From a virus: 64,000 nucleotides of DNA. The translations under genes were made by a program, and so were the position numbers. The stretch is from IMG/VR virus record IMGVR_UViG_3300032177_000002, positions 39,084 through 103,083 of that record. One strand, 5' to 3'. This document shows positions 48,026 to 57,979 of this stretch, piece after piece. The notes beneath the pieces were generated by a model. It ran no database searches, had not been told where the DNA came from, and saw nothing but the letters and a program-made list of their open reading frames with translations. How positions within the stretch are numbered: the first letter of the stretch is position 1; each line of letters opens with the position of its first letter.

Positions 48026-50247
48026 TTTATAGCCCCCAACCTAGCCCTGGCTTGTTTAGCGAACTTCTCATCTATTTCGCAACCAACGCATTCTAGTTCT
48101 AGTTCCGCGCATGCTACGAGCGTCGTACCCGTCCCAGCAAACGGGTCAAAAATACGGCATTTAGACACAGTATGCCTATCCAGCAACTTTTTCATGAGCC
48201 AAACTGGTTTCTGGGCAGGATGATCCAGCCTCTCGTTACCTCCGCATACGGGACCTTCAAAGTAATTGTGCGCCTCCTTAGTACCAGCATTTACCCATGG
48301 CTTAAATGCATATTTATCTCCCTTTGTCGCCCAAAATAATGCTTCACAACTTGGCATGTAAGCCGCTCGATGCACAGGAGCTGGATTGCTATTAAGAACA
48401 AACATCCCATTATCAACTGCGAACAAATGAGAGTCGCTATCCACTGATACATGCCACACGCACTTCCCAGGAACAACTTTTACGCTTTTTACCTTTACTG
48501 AAGAAAATCCCTCTCTACTACACATATTACTCCTGTTAAATTTGACTACGTAGCATTTCGTATTTTCATCTATAGTAACAATTACTCCTTTTACACCAGC
48601 AACCTTCAATAACCAATATATATCGTACAGCAACTCTTTATTACTAATGCTTAATTCTAATTCTTCTTTTCCGCCTTCTCTTATTGCTACTAAATGATCA
48701 CACACCTCATCTAGTATTCCTCGTATAAATTCATATCCTCTAAAATATACGTCAGGTTCTAGCATCATGTTAATATTGGTTTCTAAATCGAATGCATAAC
48801 TAACAGCGCTACTACGTATTATGTCTAGCATATCTTTTTTGTTGCTATGCATACCTGCTATTAAATGCGTACCTACTGATCTACCTTCAGTATAGGTACC
48901 TTCTTGCATTAAATTAGTGCCAATACTAATTTTATCTGCAACTAGAATACTATCATTAGATGTGATATCCATTGCTTCTTTTAAATGAAGCGTATTATCT
49001 GCATTCATAACAATAGGCAACTTATGATCCTGCGTGACTACTACCGAATTACCATCCTCTAAAGTAATTTGTATAAGATTTGATCTGTACCCTACATTTT
49101 CAGTACCGACAACATTAGCTAAACACGTGATGCCTTTGTTAATACTTACTACTTTATCTCCTCTCCTTAATTCCTTTGGTGTAAACCTATGAATACCATA
49201 ATCATCAACAACTGGTATGCGGGTATCTTCACTTATACATTTATGCCACACCATAGATCCCCGGTAAACCAAGTCAGACTTCTCACACATAACCTTGCAT
49301 GCACCAAGCATTTCCAATGATGTAAATGCCACTATCGATCCACCTTCGTCCAATAATTGCGCGACATCCGAAATCCACACAGTATCAAGCTTGTCCCAAT
49401 CAACTATGCCATCATCATTTATGCAAGACCGATCATTATGCGCAATTGTAGATCTTTCCAACCCGTATGGAGGGTCAGTTAGTACAAGGTCGAAAAGTTC
49501 TCCATTCTCTTTCATTATACTAATTATTTCTTTATAATCAGTATCATAAAGTACGCATGACACTGAAACGTCAAACCCGCTTCCGTTCTCTTTAGGCTCT
49601 TCTTTTTTACGTTTCTCTGCCCTATTTTCCGCTACCTCTTCTAGCTTAGCCAACTTTTTTTGCTTCTTAATTTTTGACAGAGCTTTCGATGCTTCAACAT
49701 TCCTCTTCTTTACAGTATTCTCATTGGATATCTTATCTTTATCTTCTTCTCCTAACGAAGCTATACTAATAAGATCATAAATGTATGATTTACTAACGCC
49801 TAATACTTTTGAGATATCCCCAACAAAATTTTCAGCACCTGTATCCGTCATATTTCCATGATGCCCTCCCCATTTCACCTCCGGGTGCTGTTTTTCGTAA
49901 ACCTGTTTTAACCTCTTTAAACCCTCTCCAATTTCTAATTTATCAAAATCCTTCCTTTTTATGTTCTCCTCTAACTGCAAAATAAGTGCGGTAGATTCAT
50001 CAGTATCAGGTATAACAACTGCATTAACATTTATCCCCAATTTCCTACACGCCCTAACACGCCTCAACCCAGCCACTATTATTGGTTCCCCTTTTTGGTT
50101 TAACCTGACCAGCACAGGCTGTAACTGCCCTATTCGTTGTATAGATTCCACTAACACATCAATGTCCCCATCTTCCTTCCTTACCCGCCATCCTACTTTT
50201 ATTTTCTTTGGATCAAATACTGTTTGTTTCCCGCTTTGTGTTTCCAT
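48022..50247 (-). CDS. ParB-domain/DNA methyltransferase fusion interrupted by an intein
   Basis: 741 aa, AAGGA before ATG. Residues ~8-120: ParB/Srx-like N-domain (VGWRVRKEDGDIDVLVESIQ, IIVAGLRRVRACRKLG). Residues ~225-336 and 620-741: adenine/cytosine-N4 methyltransferase with TDPPYG (motif IV) before DPFAGTGTT (motif I), the beta-class order. Residues 337-619 are an intein. Such ParB-MTase fusions are common in phages and can protect DNA. After splicing, WHK joins SNPAPVHR. Confidence 0.85.
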   Translation of the reverse strand: METQSGKQTVFDPKKIKVGWRVRKEDGDIDVLVESIQRIGQLQPVLVRLNQKGEPIIVAGLRRVRACRKLGINVNAVVIPDTDESTALILQLEENIKRKDFDKLEIGEGLKRLKQVYEKQHPEVKWGGHHGNMTDTGAENFVGDISKVLGVSKSYIYDLISIASLGEEDKDKISNENTVKKRNVEASKALSKIKKQKKLAKLEEVAENRAEKRKKEEPKENGSGFDVSVSCVLYDTDYKEIISIMKENGELFDLVLTDPPYGLERSTIAHNDRSCINDDGIVDWDKLDTVWISDVAQLLDEGGSIVAFTSLEMLGACKVMCEKSDLVYRGSMVWHKCISEDTRIPVVDDYGIHRFTPKELRRGDKVVSINKGITCLANVVGTENVGYRSNLIQITLEDGNSVVVTQDHKLPIVMNADNTLHLKEAMDITSNDSILVADKISIGTNLMQEGTYTEGRSVGTHLIAGMHSNKKDMLDIIRSSAVSYAFDLETNINMMLEPDVYFRGYEFIRGILDEVCDHLVAIREGGKEELELSISNKELLYDIYWLLKVAGVKGVIVTIDENTKCYVVKFNRSNMCSREGFSSVKVKSVKVVPGKCVWHVSVDSDSHLFAVDNGMFVLNSNPAPVHRAAYMPSCEALFWATKGDKYAFKPWVNAGTKEAHNYFEGPVCGGNERLDHPAQKPVWLMKKLLDRHTVSKCRIFDPFAGTGTTLVACAELELECVGCEIDEKFAKQARARLGAIK
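48391..49239 (-). mobile_element. intein (~283 aa) in ParB-methyltransferase
   Basis: Starts with Cys (CISEDTRIPVVDDYG) and ends MFVLN before a Ser extein residue. Splicing blocks: A block near the start, B-like VVTQDHKLPIV, F-like region WHVSVDSDSHLFAVD. Penultimate residue is Leu instead of the usual His. A degenerate LAGLIDADG-like region (EPDVYFRGYEFIRGILDE) suggests a decayed or minimal homing endonuclease. Confidence 0.85.
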
Positions 50248-50266
50248 TATAGTTTCCTTTTGTGTA

Positions 50267-52072
50267 TTACGCCCAAACTGCTACTGATGATCCACCGACT
50301 TTACTAACTATCAATAAATCATCTACTGCGTTGACTACATCATCATGATGCGATACAACAAACTGCTGCTCTATACCGAACTCAGTTGATAATCTACCAA
50401 TTATCAATTCCATCAATTTCTTTCTATTATTAGAATCCAACATAGCAAATATTTCATCTAGCATAATCATCTTTATCCGAGTACCTGTCATCCCAGCTAC
50501 AAACATGCTGCATGCTAATCTAACTGCAAACGACTGAAGTACCTTTGCACCTCCTGACTCTAAATTAAACGCCCGTTCTGCTACGCCATCAAATACAGTA
50601 ACCACCGGATCATCCTTTCGTTTTCTTGGCCTAGGCAACTTGCATGACGCGCATACATCTGAAAACCACCTCTCTCCCCCGCACCTAGGGCATACAACCT
50701 CAAACCCTACAAGCTCCTTATAGGCACAAAACTTTATTCGTTTAGGATAATCTAAACGTTCTAGGATCCAATTACATTGCTCCTCTACAACATCCAATTC
50801 ATTCTTTATTATTCCTATAGGTATACCGCTTTTGCCACACATAAACTTCAGGAACTGCGTTCTTCTAGCCAATTCCAAATTGGCGGTTACCTTACTCTTT
50901 ATATCCTTCAATTCATTACTAGCCTTAACACGTGATTTAATCTTTTCTTCCGACCTAACCATTACCTCCTGTGCATACTTTGCTTTTCCTCTCCATTCCG
51001 CCAAATATTGTTTTGTTTCAGATAACTCCGCATCTCGTATAGACTCTTCCTCTTTTGTTTCCTTTGTATCTCCGAGTACCTTTAATTTTTTAATAAGTTC
51101 ATTCTTTTCCAGTAATTCAGAATTATACTTAACCTTTAATTTTTCAACTTTCTCCACGATCTTTTTTTGTCTGCATACCGAATTACCCCTTAATGATTCA
51201 CAATACTTTCCAAGCACAGGACACAAACATTCATCAAGATCTGTTATTTCATCCTCTAATTCTTTAATTCTATCCTTAATACTTATAATTGTTTCACCAA
51301 TATTACGTATATCTTTCTTTACACTATCTGCATTAGCTTTAGCAGTATTTATTCTAAGCGCGTATTTGTTATTACTATCTAACAGGTTTTCAATATTTTG
51401 TTCAAAGAATTTTACTTTATTGTTAGTAAAATTCAAAGATGCTTTTACTGCAACAAAGTCTATACTTTTGGTATCCTCTACTTCTTCATTAAGAATACAT
51501 TCTAACCTTTTTTCTTCCTCCAATAAGTACTTAATTTCAATTTGTATTTTCGTATAATCATCGTGTAACTTTAACGCATAACCATCCCATACAGAGAGTG
51601 ATTCTGCCCATCTAGAAAAATATGATCGTTTATCACCAGACAAAAACTGATGAATATCACCCTGCACAAAATAAGATAATGCAATGAAATCATTAAAAGG
51701 GAGTTTTAATCTATGTTCTATCTCTTCGTCTAAGTCAGTAGGCTTTCCTCCACAGCTACCAGCCAATTTAAGAACAGCTTTATTACTCCTGGTTCTTCCG
51801 CGTGTGATCTTTAGTACGTCACCTCCTACATCAACTTCTTCTTCTATAATCATGTCAGCAGTTGATGGTCCAGACGTTATCATGGATACTTCCCTTGTAT
51901 CCCCTTGATTTGGGATCCTCCCATACATTCCATAAGCTATTGCCATAAGAATAGAGGATTTTCCTGCTTCGTTTTGACCAACAATCCCTATCGTTTTTCT
52001 GTTACCGAAATCTAAGTTACACCGCTTTGAGTACCCCAAAAAATTTGATATAGAAAGTGATTTTACAATCAT
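50267..52072 (-). CDS. SbcC/Rad50-like ATPase (T4 gp46-like)
   Basis: 601 aa from ATG 52072 (GGAAG upstream; overlaps the GIY-YIG stop). N-terminal MIVKSLSISNFLGY, Walker A GIVGQNEAGKSS, then a Q-loop YFVQGDIHQFL, long coiled coils (residues ~180-430) with cysteines, a signature-like LESGGAKVLQSFAVRLACSM, and Walker B IKMIMLDEIFAML. A CPRCGG...CASC zinc ribbon sits just before the second lobe. With the SbcD-like partner at 53215 it forms an end-processing complex. Confidence 0.88.
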   Translation of the reverse strand: MIVKSLSISNFLGYSKRCNLDFGNRKTIGIVGQNEAGKSSILMAIAYGMYGRIPNQGDTREVSMITSGPSTADMIIEEEVDVGGDVLKITRGRTRSNKAVLKLAGSCGGKPTDLDEEIEHRLKLPFNDFIALSYFVQGDIHQFLSGDKRSYFSRWAESLSVWDGYALKLHDDYTKIQIEIKYLLEEEKRLECILNEEVEDTKSIDFVAVKASLNFTNNKVKFFEQNIENLLDSNNKYALRINTAKANADSVKKDIRNIGETIISIKDRIKELEDEITDLDECLCPVLGKYCESLRGNSVCRQKKIVEKVEKLKVKYNSELLEKNELIKKLKVLGDTKETKEEESIRDAELSETKQYLAEWRGKAKYAQEVMVRSEEKIKSRVKASNELKDIKSKVTANLELARRTQFLKFMCGKSGIPIGIIKNELDVVEEQCNWILERLDYPKRIKFCAYKELVGFEVVCPRCGGERWFSDVCASCKLPRPRKRKDDPVVTVFDGVAERAFNLESGGAKVLQSFAVRLACSMFVAGMTGTRIKMIMLDEIFAMLDSNNRKKLMELIIGRLSTEFGIEQQFVVSHHDDVVNAVDDLLIVSKVGGSSVAVWA

Positions 52073-52332
52073 GGGATCTTCCAAGATGCTACTAACTCTT
52101 CTTTTTCAGCGTGGGATAACGTCTTGATATACGCCTCTTCTTTCTGTGCTTCCCCGCGGGTCCTTCCAGCCTCGTACAATGCACGAAGCTTCAATGGCCT
52201 TCTTCCTCGTGCCCATTTAGACCCATTAGAGCTCGAATTATGCTCTTTTACCCTTCGCTCTGGATCCTTGGATACCCCGGTATAAAAGGACCCATCATTT
52301 CCTTCCGCTATGTAGACGTACCATGCAGTCAT
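52069..52332 (-). CDS. GIY-YIG endonuclease
   Basis: 87 aa. WYVYIAEGNDGSFYTGVSKD followed by PERRVKEHNSS is a full GIY-YIG core with the R and the later E (AQKEEAYIKTL) expected of the URI/YhbQ-like single-domain group. It lies between SbcC and the antirepressor, both overlapped by 4 bp. Could be a homing nuclease relic or a repair nuclease. Confidence 0.82.
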   Translation of the reverse strand: MTAWYVYIAEGNDGSFYTGVSKDPERRVKEHNSSSNGSKWARGRRPLKLRALYEAGRTRGEAQKEEAYIKTLSHAEKEELVASWKIP

Positions 52333-53240
52333 TTTCCTGTCCTACACATAAATTTGACTTTTTCCTCTATTCTCTTAGCTGCTACTGGGCTATACACATA
52401 ACTTGTCACTGTTTTATTGCTGCTTTTTGACTTGTTCAGCACACATTTAGCAAGATCTGGAATTTCACCGCGCAGCCCCAAACTCGTAATAGCCAACCCT
52501 ACCCTCATCGGGGTTACGCCTAACCGCTTAGCTATCTCTGTTTGGGACTCCCATGCATCACCCATAGGCGGCTTCAACCCACTAAAATCGCTTCCTAATG
52601 CCTCCTCTACTGATGCTATTTCATACGACGCAACGACATCCTCAGCAACGTGCTTGATCTTCTTTAACACCTTCACGAGGAACCGAAGCGCTTGACTGCG
52701 CATATGTCTATCCAACCTACTCTCCTTCGCTTCGTCAAGCAGCAACCGCCTCCCAGCCAGTGACTCGCTTATACCTTCTTTCTTTGCTTCGTTGTCCACG
52801 CCGCTAGGCATGTACATCCCTTTCCTAGCAAGTTGCGGCATTACTTCATCTGCTATAAACCTTCGCAGCCTTTTCCCAATAGGTTTTTCTGTTTTTATTG
52901 AAGCTAAATGCACACCAGACTCAAAAAGCAGCATCAAGCTATTTGCGTATTTATACGCTGAATTAGATTCCGTACAGGAATGTCGGTAATCCCCACCTTC
53001 CTTAAAAACTCTTTTTAATTCAGCTAGTTCCTTACCTTTAAGAATCACGAAATCACGCCCTACCTCAAATTCATACTTCCATTCTCGGCTTATGAGATCT
53101 ACAAATCCCTTACCCCCATTGCCGTACTCAAGAACAACTCCCACCTGCCTTGCAATCCAGCATGGTCTTCCTTTGTACATAATCGTTGGTAATGGATTCC
53201 CCTCGAAATCACCGTTAATAAACCTTACTAGTTCCTTCAT
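52329..53240 (-). CDS. BRO-N domain antirepressor-like protein
   Basis: 303 aa. N-terminal ~150 residues: RPCWIARQVGVVLEYGNGGK, FVDLISREW, and ESGVHLASIKTEKPIGKRLR then FIADEVMPQLARKG, the BRO-N/phage antirepressor pattern. C-terminal half is helical with an HTH-like SQTEIAKRLGVTPMRVGLA. May regulate phage genes or counter a repressor. Its end overlaps the GIY-YIG gene. Confidence 0.75.
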   Translation of the reverse strand: MKELVRFINGDFEGNPLPTIMYKGRPCWIARQVGVVLEYGNGGKGFVDLISREWKYEFEVGRDFVILKGKELAELKRVFKEGGDYRHSCTESNSAYKYANSLMLLFESGVHLASIKTEKPIGKRLRRFIADEVMPQLARKGMYMPSGVDNEAKKEGISESLAGRRLLLDEAKESRLDRHMRSQALRFLVKVLKKIKHVAEDVVASYEIASVEEALGSDFSGLKPPMGDAWESQTEIAKRLGVTPMRVGLAITSLGLRGEIPDLAKCVLNKSKSSNKTVTSYVYSPVAAKRIEEKVKFMCRTGK

Positions 53241-54330
53241 GTTCTACCTCTTTCTGCATGTCTTTAAACATCTGCAACAAAACGCTACGTTCTTCTCTGC
53301 TTTTTATTTTTGATTTGATAAATGCTGCGGCTTCCTGCATCGGATCACTTGTTTTTCTTTCTTGTTTGTATTTCTTATCTTCCTTAGATACCTTTATTCT
53401 TGGCATTACAAATACGTGCTTTGCTCCTTTTTCGTAAAGACGACCTTCTACTTCCTTCCAGTCAACAATAGTGGATTCGTCAACAAACGACTTTACTCTT
53501 ACTACCTTGTTAACAAGATCTTTTTTAGAAATAACGCATACTACATCAGAAGTTGTACACCCAACTCTACCAGAACCCCATTGCGTAACGTCAATCTCTA
53601 AAGTCAATAACTCTATAGCTTGTCTAGCCACAAATTTTGATTCAGCGTGATCACTATATCGGTCATGTAGCAGGAATCTCTTACAGTCGTTTTCCTCGTC
53701 AAACGTCATTCTCTCAGCAGATCCCACTATGACCACGTTAGAACCCACTTTCTGCGGCTTATGAATATGTCCTCCTATTACCACACAGGCATCATCAATC
53801 ACCCTGGATGGGACGTAGTGAGCCGCTGCTCTGTATGAATTACCTTCTTCCCCAACCTTCGAACCAATTACATTTAGATGCGTACAGACTGTATCCGTTT
53901 CACATACATGTATGTCCCTATCGTACGCATCCTGAGACTCGTATAACCCCGGTGAAGGAAACGGAAGCATTACTACACCCCTAGATAGCCTGAGTGGCCT
54001 ATCGACTACCCTGACCCGTTTAAACGGCGATACGCGTATACATTCTAAAGCAGATGGAACCTCTACCTTATTCGTAACATCGTGGTTACCTACCATGATA
54101 TACAACGGTATACCAGCTCTCTCGAACTCGTTACACCACTGTAGTACTAATTTTTCCTGCGCAATTGTAGGAGAACATTTGTCAAACAGATCACCAAGAT
54201 GAATTGCGTACCCTACTTTCATCCTTACGCACACATTGAAGAACTCGTACATTGCGCATCGTATACTTTGTGTTAAGTCGAACCCGTACAAAGACCTACC
54301 AATATGCGTGTCACCTATTACTGCTATCAT
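53215..54330 (-). CDS. SbcD/Mre11-like nuclease (T4 gp47-like)
   Basis: 371 aa. Metallophosphoesterase motifs in order: MIAVIGDTHIG, LGDLFDKCSP, VGNHD, THLNVIG and GGHIHKPQKVG. The C-terminal region has a basic helical tail. Partner of the SbcC-like ATPase for resecting DNA ends. Starts at the stop of RecA (TAATG). Separated from sbcC by the two small genes, which is unusual. Confidence 0.9.
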   Translation of the reverse strand: MIAVIGDTHIGRSLYGFDLTQSIRCAMYEFFNVCVRMKVGYAIHLGDLFDKCSPTIAQEKLVLQWCNEFERAGIPLYIMVGNHDVTNKVEVPSALECIRVSPFKRVRVVDRPLRLSRGVVMLPFPSPGLYESQDAYDRDIHVCETDTVCTHLNVIGSKVGEEGNSYRAAAHYVPSRVIDDACVVIGGHIHKPQKVGSNVVIVGSAERMTFDEENDCKRFLLHDRYSDHAESKFVARQAIELLTLEIDVTQWGSGRVGCTTSDVVCVISKKDLVNKVVRVKSFVDESTIVDWKEVEGRLYEKGAKHVFVMPRIKVSKEDKKYKQERKTSDPMQEAAAFIKSKIKSREERSVLLQMFKDMQKEVEHEGTSKVY

Positions 54331-56450
54331 TATTCGTCGCCCTTTGACTTTTTTAATGGCAACAAACCATTTTCAAAATCCAACATTATTAGCGCTGATT
54401 GGTACGGTTTTGCCAACCTATTTTTTACTGCTGTTATTTTTATTTTAAATCCAGCTACGTACGGCTTTCCTGCAGAAGTCCTGGTTACCTTCCCCAGTAA
54501 CTCTAATTTGAGCCTAACAGAGGCATAAAATTTAAGCGCCATACCACCTGGCGGTTTCTTTTTCTCTCCATACATCACATCTGGATTTTCCCGTACCTGA
54601 TTAACACAGAACAATAACGTCTTAGTACGTGGTATTTCCGCGCCCATCTTTCTTAGCGCAGAACTTATCATCATTGCGCGTATCTGCGCAGATCTACCTC
54701 GCTTTAATTCTTCCTCTTCTAATTCCGCTCTAGTTGTCATTCCAGCTATAGAATCGATCATCCCTATTACCACGGTACCTCTTCCAACAGCTTTCATAAC
54801 CTTTGTCCACGAAGAAAATATTCCTTCCACTGTTTCATCGTCTCCAACCACCAATTTAGAAAGATCTATTCCGTATTTTTCAGCTAACCACGCGTCATAA
54901 TTTCCTTCGCAAGGGTACAGTACTCCTGATCCACCAGCCTTTTGGGCTTGCGCGATAAGAGAATACCCTAAACCTGTTTTGCATGTATTATGGAGAACTA
55001 ATCCCTCAGCCACAAATGAATGCGTCATAGGCATTCTAACGTCATAAGTCTTTTCTTTTGCCCATTGGTATACTTCTGTTACCTTAACAAAATCATATTT
55101 ACACAAATCTAATATGTGGTTTACTAACAGATTATTATTCCATTCCACTTTTAACAATGCATCTTTTAAACATACTATTTTTCTTTCCGCGCCACTCACA
55201 GCTATACTACTCATACACTCATAATGATCTTCAGACTTCTCAGTAGAATTAAATAACGACTTTATTATAGGCAACATATTTTCTGGAATAATATTATCAT
55301 CAACAGAAAAAAATCCAGGTACCCACATTTTTATTCTAGTTCCTACTCGTATCATATATCTATTAGTATTACATTCTGATAATCTTAGTCTCCATCCGTC
55401 TATCCCCAATTCTTCCAGCTTAGATTTTATTCCAAACACCTTAAGCATAAGTCTTATTTGATTAAGTACTGTTCTACTCATGCTTTTAACTTGCACTATA
55501 TGGCCGTCATTCTCGCCTACCCTATCTATGTATCCATGCAAGAAGGCCTTTATTGCCATTTTGTTTCCCATTCTAATACGTTTAGGCACACTCTTTTCGC
55601 GTTCCATACACGGCGTTAAATCCCACCTTGCATAAAACCCGCTTAAATCGCCTACAAAATCGAACCGACTAAGTATCCTAAACACATCTTCTAGTATTTC
55701 TTCTTCCGGCCTGACACCAATTTCATCTACCGCCACAGATCTTAATAACTTAGTCGTTACCTCATTATCACTTGAAATAGATATACGTCCAGCATATAGG
55801 ACACCATCGGCTATAAGCATTCCAATAAAATATGCTACATCCGGATCAATATATAACGTCCCAGTAGTCATATTTGGCACTGAGACTAAATAGTCTCCCA
55901 CTTTAATAATCTCAGCTTCCATCCACGATAAAAACCCAGCCGAGTCTAATACTAAGTACTTGTGATTTGACGTCGATCTTATACTAGCTCCATCATCAGT
56001 AGTTATTTTGTAAGTATCTTGTAGTCCGTTAAAAAAAAACGCATCAGTAAGCTCTACTCCCCCATATCTATTCAGTAATGGAGCAGCCCTACGCATCATT
56101 TTTTTTTCATTGCATGATGTACTCAATCCGTACATTGCAAATAACTCATTAACAGTTAATAAACCAAAATCCGTAAATAATAACGTATCCTCTGGTATGC
56201 ACGCCTCACCGCCATAAATTTCTACTATTCTTCCTACAGGCCATCCTCTACCTTTTCTATCCAATACAAGATCTAACTCCGGTACACCAGATGGTATGAA
56301 CGCTTTTGGTTCCCCCATATCACTGTCGCTACCCAAATGAACTGCATCTGAACCAATAGATGCCTTTAGAGCTTCAACTGTTATGGCTATACTCCTACTG
56401 ATTTGGTCTTTTGCTGGTTCTACTACTTTTCTTTTTCTACTTTCGGCCAT
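54330..56450 (-). CDS. recA: RecA-like recombinase interrupted by an intein
   Basis: 706 aa, AGGA before ATG. Extein 1 (residues 1-83) ends VGRIVEIYGGEA, extein 2 (489-706) resumes TCKTGLGYSLIAQAQKAGG. Joined, the P-loop reads GGEATCKTG, the RecA Walker A with Cys at the usual Gly. Other RecA signs: FCVNQVRENPDVMYG (L1/L2 area), GGMALKFYASVRL. Intein occupies 84-488. Spliced product about 301 aa, short for bacterial RecA (~350) but normal for phage forms (UvsX-like role). Confidence 0.9.
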   Translation of the reverse strand: MAESRKRKVVEPAKDQISRSIAITVEALKASIGSDAVHLGSDSDMGEPKAFIPSGVPELDLVLDRKGRGWPVGRIVEIYGGEACIPEDTLLFTDFGLLTVNELFAMYGLSTSCNEKKMMRRAAPLLNRYGGVELTDAFFFNGLQDTYKITTDDGASIRSTSNHKYLVLDSAGFLSWMEAEIIKVGDYLVSVPNMTTGTLYIDPDVAYFIGMLIADGVLYAGRISISSDNEVTTKLLRSVAVDEIGVRPEEEILEDVFRILSRFDFVGDLSGFYARWDLTPCMEREKSVPKRIRMGNKMAIKAFLHGYIDRVGENDGHIVQVKSMSRTVLNQIRLMLKVFGIKSKLEELGIDGWRLRLSECNTNRYMIRVGTRIKMWVPGFFSVDDNIIPENMLPIIKSLFNSTEKSEDHYECMSSIAVSGAERKIVCLKDALLKVEWNNNLLVNHILDLCKYDFVKVTEVYQWAKEKTYDVRMPMTHSFVAEGLVLHNTCKTGLGYSLIAQAQKAGGSGVLYPCEGNYDAWLAEKYGIDLSKLVVGDDETVEGIFSSWTKVMKAVGRGTVVIGMIDSIAGMTTRAELEEEELKRGRSAQIRAMMISSALRKMGAEIPRTKTLLFCVNQVRENPDVMYGEKKKPPGGMALKFYASVRLKLELLGKVTRTSAGKPYVAGFKIKITAVKNRLAKPYQSALIMLDFENGLLPLKKSKGDE
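54987..56201 (-). mobile_element. intein (~405 aa) with DOD homing endonuclease in RecA P-loop
   Basis: Begins CIPEDTLLFTDFGLLT, ends FVAEGLVLHN before a Thr extein residue; standard blocks A, B (TSNHKYLVLDSAGF), F and G are all recognisable. Two LAGLIDADG-type motifs: DVAYFIGMLIADGVLY and MAIKAFLHGYIDRVGE. The insertion in the P-loop blocks ATPase activity until splicing, a known insertion point in RecA proteins. Confidence 0.9.
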
Positions 56451-56496
56451 CTTTTTTCCTGTTTTGTATTATCTGTTTTTTAATCTAAGAATACAA

Positions 56497-56733
56497 TTAT
56501 TCACCTTTTACAAATTTCAGCGCTTTAAAATAATCTAACAAACATTGAATAGAACAAAAGTGCATTTCGCCAGACGGTATATTAACAAATTTAGTATTAG
56601 CCATCCCATCATATTTACGCCCTCCAGTAATAGAAATACTCGACCCACTAATTATAATCCATCCAATATAATTATATACGTTATCAACTTCTTTTTCACA
56701 ACTATCACATGCTACTTTAAATAAACGCGCCAT
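56497..56733 (-). CDS. zinc-finger small protein
   Basis: 78 aa. CDSCEKEVDNVYN at the start and HFCSIQCLLDYF at the end give a CxxC...CxxxC pair, FYVE/MYM-like zinc binding. Located between exonuclease and RecA; overlaps the exonuclease stop by one base. Confidence 0.55.
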   Translation of the reverse strand: MARLFKVACDSCEKEVDNVYNYIGWIIISGSSISITGGRKYDGMANTKFVNIPSGEMHFCSIQCLLDYFKALKFVKGE

Positions 56734-57971
56734 CAGTTTTTGCTCCTACAAGGTACAAGCATCCACTCTGGTGGATCACTTAGATACTCGTCGTATATTT
56801 TTTCAACAAATTCTATATCATTCACTGTCATTTTCTTTCTTTGTACTATGTCTTGTATTCTTTGCACAATAAACTTCGGCTTGTTAGACAACCACTCCTT
56901 CACGTCCGATTTTTTAAACAATTTAATAATTTCCACTGCGTATTTGAATCTAGTCCTAATTAAATGATCATCATTCAATTTACACAAGGCTTTTTTATTA
57001 TTCTCCTTTACTAGTTGAGCAGCAAGTATCACTGGGTTACTTTTTTGTTCATTACCATCTATAACAACTACGTTTCTTTTTATTTTAATTTTACCACCAC
57101 ATTTAGTTCTAACCATCTTTCTAAACGGTGCCAAAAATCCACTCAGCCTAGAAACCAACGATACGAATCCTAAATCCATCATACTTTTTCTAACATTAAC
57201 CTCGTCAATTTCTCTACTTAATCTTCCTGCCTTATACTGTTCTAATATATTATCTTTCTCAACTTTTGATAACAAACATCCTACAGTCATTAGTTCCATA
57301 TTCCTTCTTATGATCTCTTCTGCCTCAAGATATTTCATAGAACCCAAAACCCCAAGTTCCTTGGCAGCAAATAATATACTAGCTAGGGACCCGTACTCCT
57401 TTAACAACCGCTTAGCTCTTACATCTCCTATCCCATCAATCCCTTTTATATTATCTGATGGATCGCCGACCAGTACCTTATACGCAAGGTACTGGTGCGA
57501 CTCCATCTCTAATTCCACTACATTACCCTTAGTCGTAATTATTAAGTGATTCGGGCAATTAGCTAACTGGTATAAATCCTTATCTCCAGTCACAATCCCT
57601 ACTTTCTCCAGAGCTAAAAATTTGGTTATTACAGCAATACAATCATCCGCCTCTACTCCGCACAAAGACACGTGAGTTACTGGCAAACTATCTAAAATAC
57701 TTCTTAGCAAAATCTTTTGCCGGTCCAAGTCTGCCAAAAACTCCTTGTCTTTTTTTCTGTTCTCTTTGTACAGCGGATAAATAGCGCTACGCTTATCATG
57801 CCCACTGTCCCACGCAATAATCATTTCATCAGGTTCATAGATCTCTGCTAAATTAGACAGAGACTTTAACGCTCCAAAAATAATCCCTGTCTTAACACCA
57901 TTATTAGTCAATTCATTAAGCTTATATGCAGATTTATAAAGTATTGCACTTATGTCTATAACTAATCTCAT
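56733..57971 (-). CDS. 5'-3' exonuclease / flap endonuclease
   Basis: 412 aa. MRLVIDISAILYKSAYKL, IIAWDSGHDKR, GVEADDCIAVITKF, GIVTGDKDLYQL, KVLVGDPSDNIKGIDGIGDV and a helix-hairpin-helix follow the FEN/T5-type order. The C-terminal ~120 residues are extra and helical. It supplies the 5' nuclease that the polymerase here lacks, for Okazaki fragments. Confidence 0.88.
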   Translation of the reverse strand: MRLVIDISAILYKSAYKLNELTNNGVKTGIIFGALKSLSNLAEIYEPDEMIIAWDSGHDKRSAIYPLYKENRKKDKEFLADLDRQKILLRSILDSLPVTHVSLCGVEADDCIAVITKFLALEKVGIVTGDKDLYQLANCPNHLIITTKGNVVELEMESHQYLAYKVLVGDPSDNIKGIDGIGDVRAKRLLKEYGSLASILFAAKELGVLGSMKYLEAEEIIRRNMELMTVGCLLSKVEKDNILEQYKAGRLSREIDEVNVRKSMMDLGFVSLVSRLSGFLAPFRKMVRTKCGGKIKIKRNVVVIDGNEQKSNPVILAAQLVKENNKKALCKLNDDHLIRTRFKYAVEIIKLFKKSDVKEWLSNKPKFIVQRIQDIVQRKKMTVNDIEFVEKIYDEYLSDPPEWMLVPCRSKN

Positions 57972-57979
57972 AACTTAAT

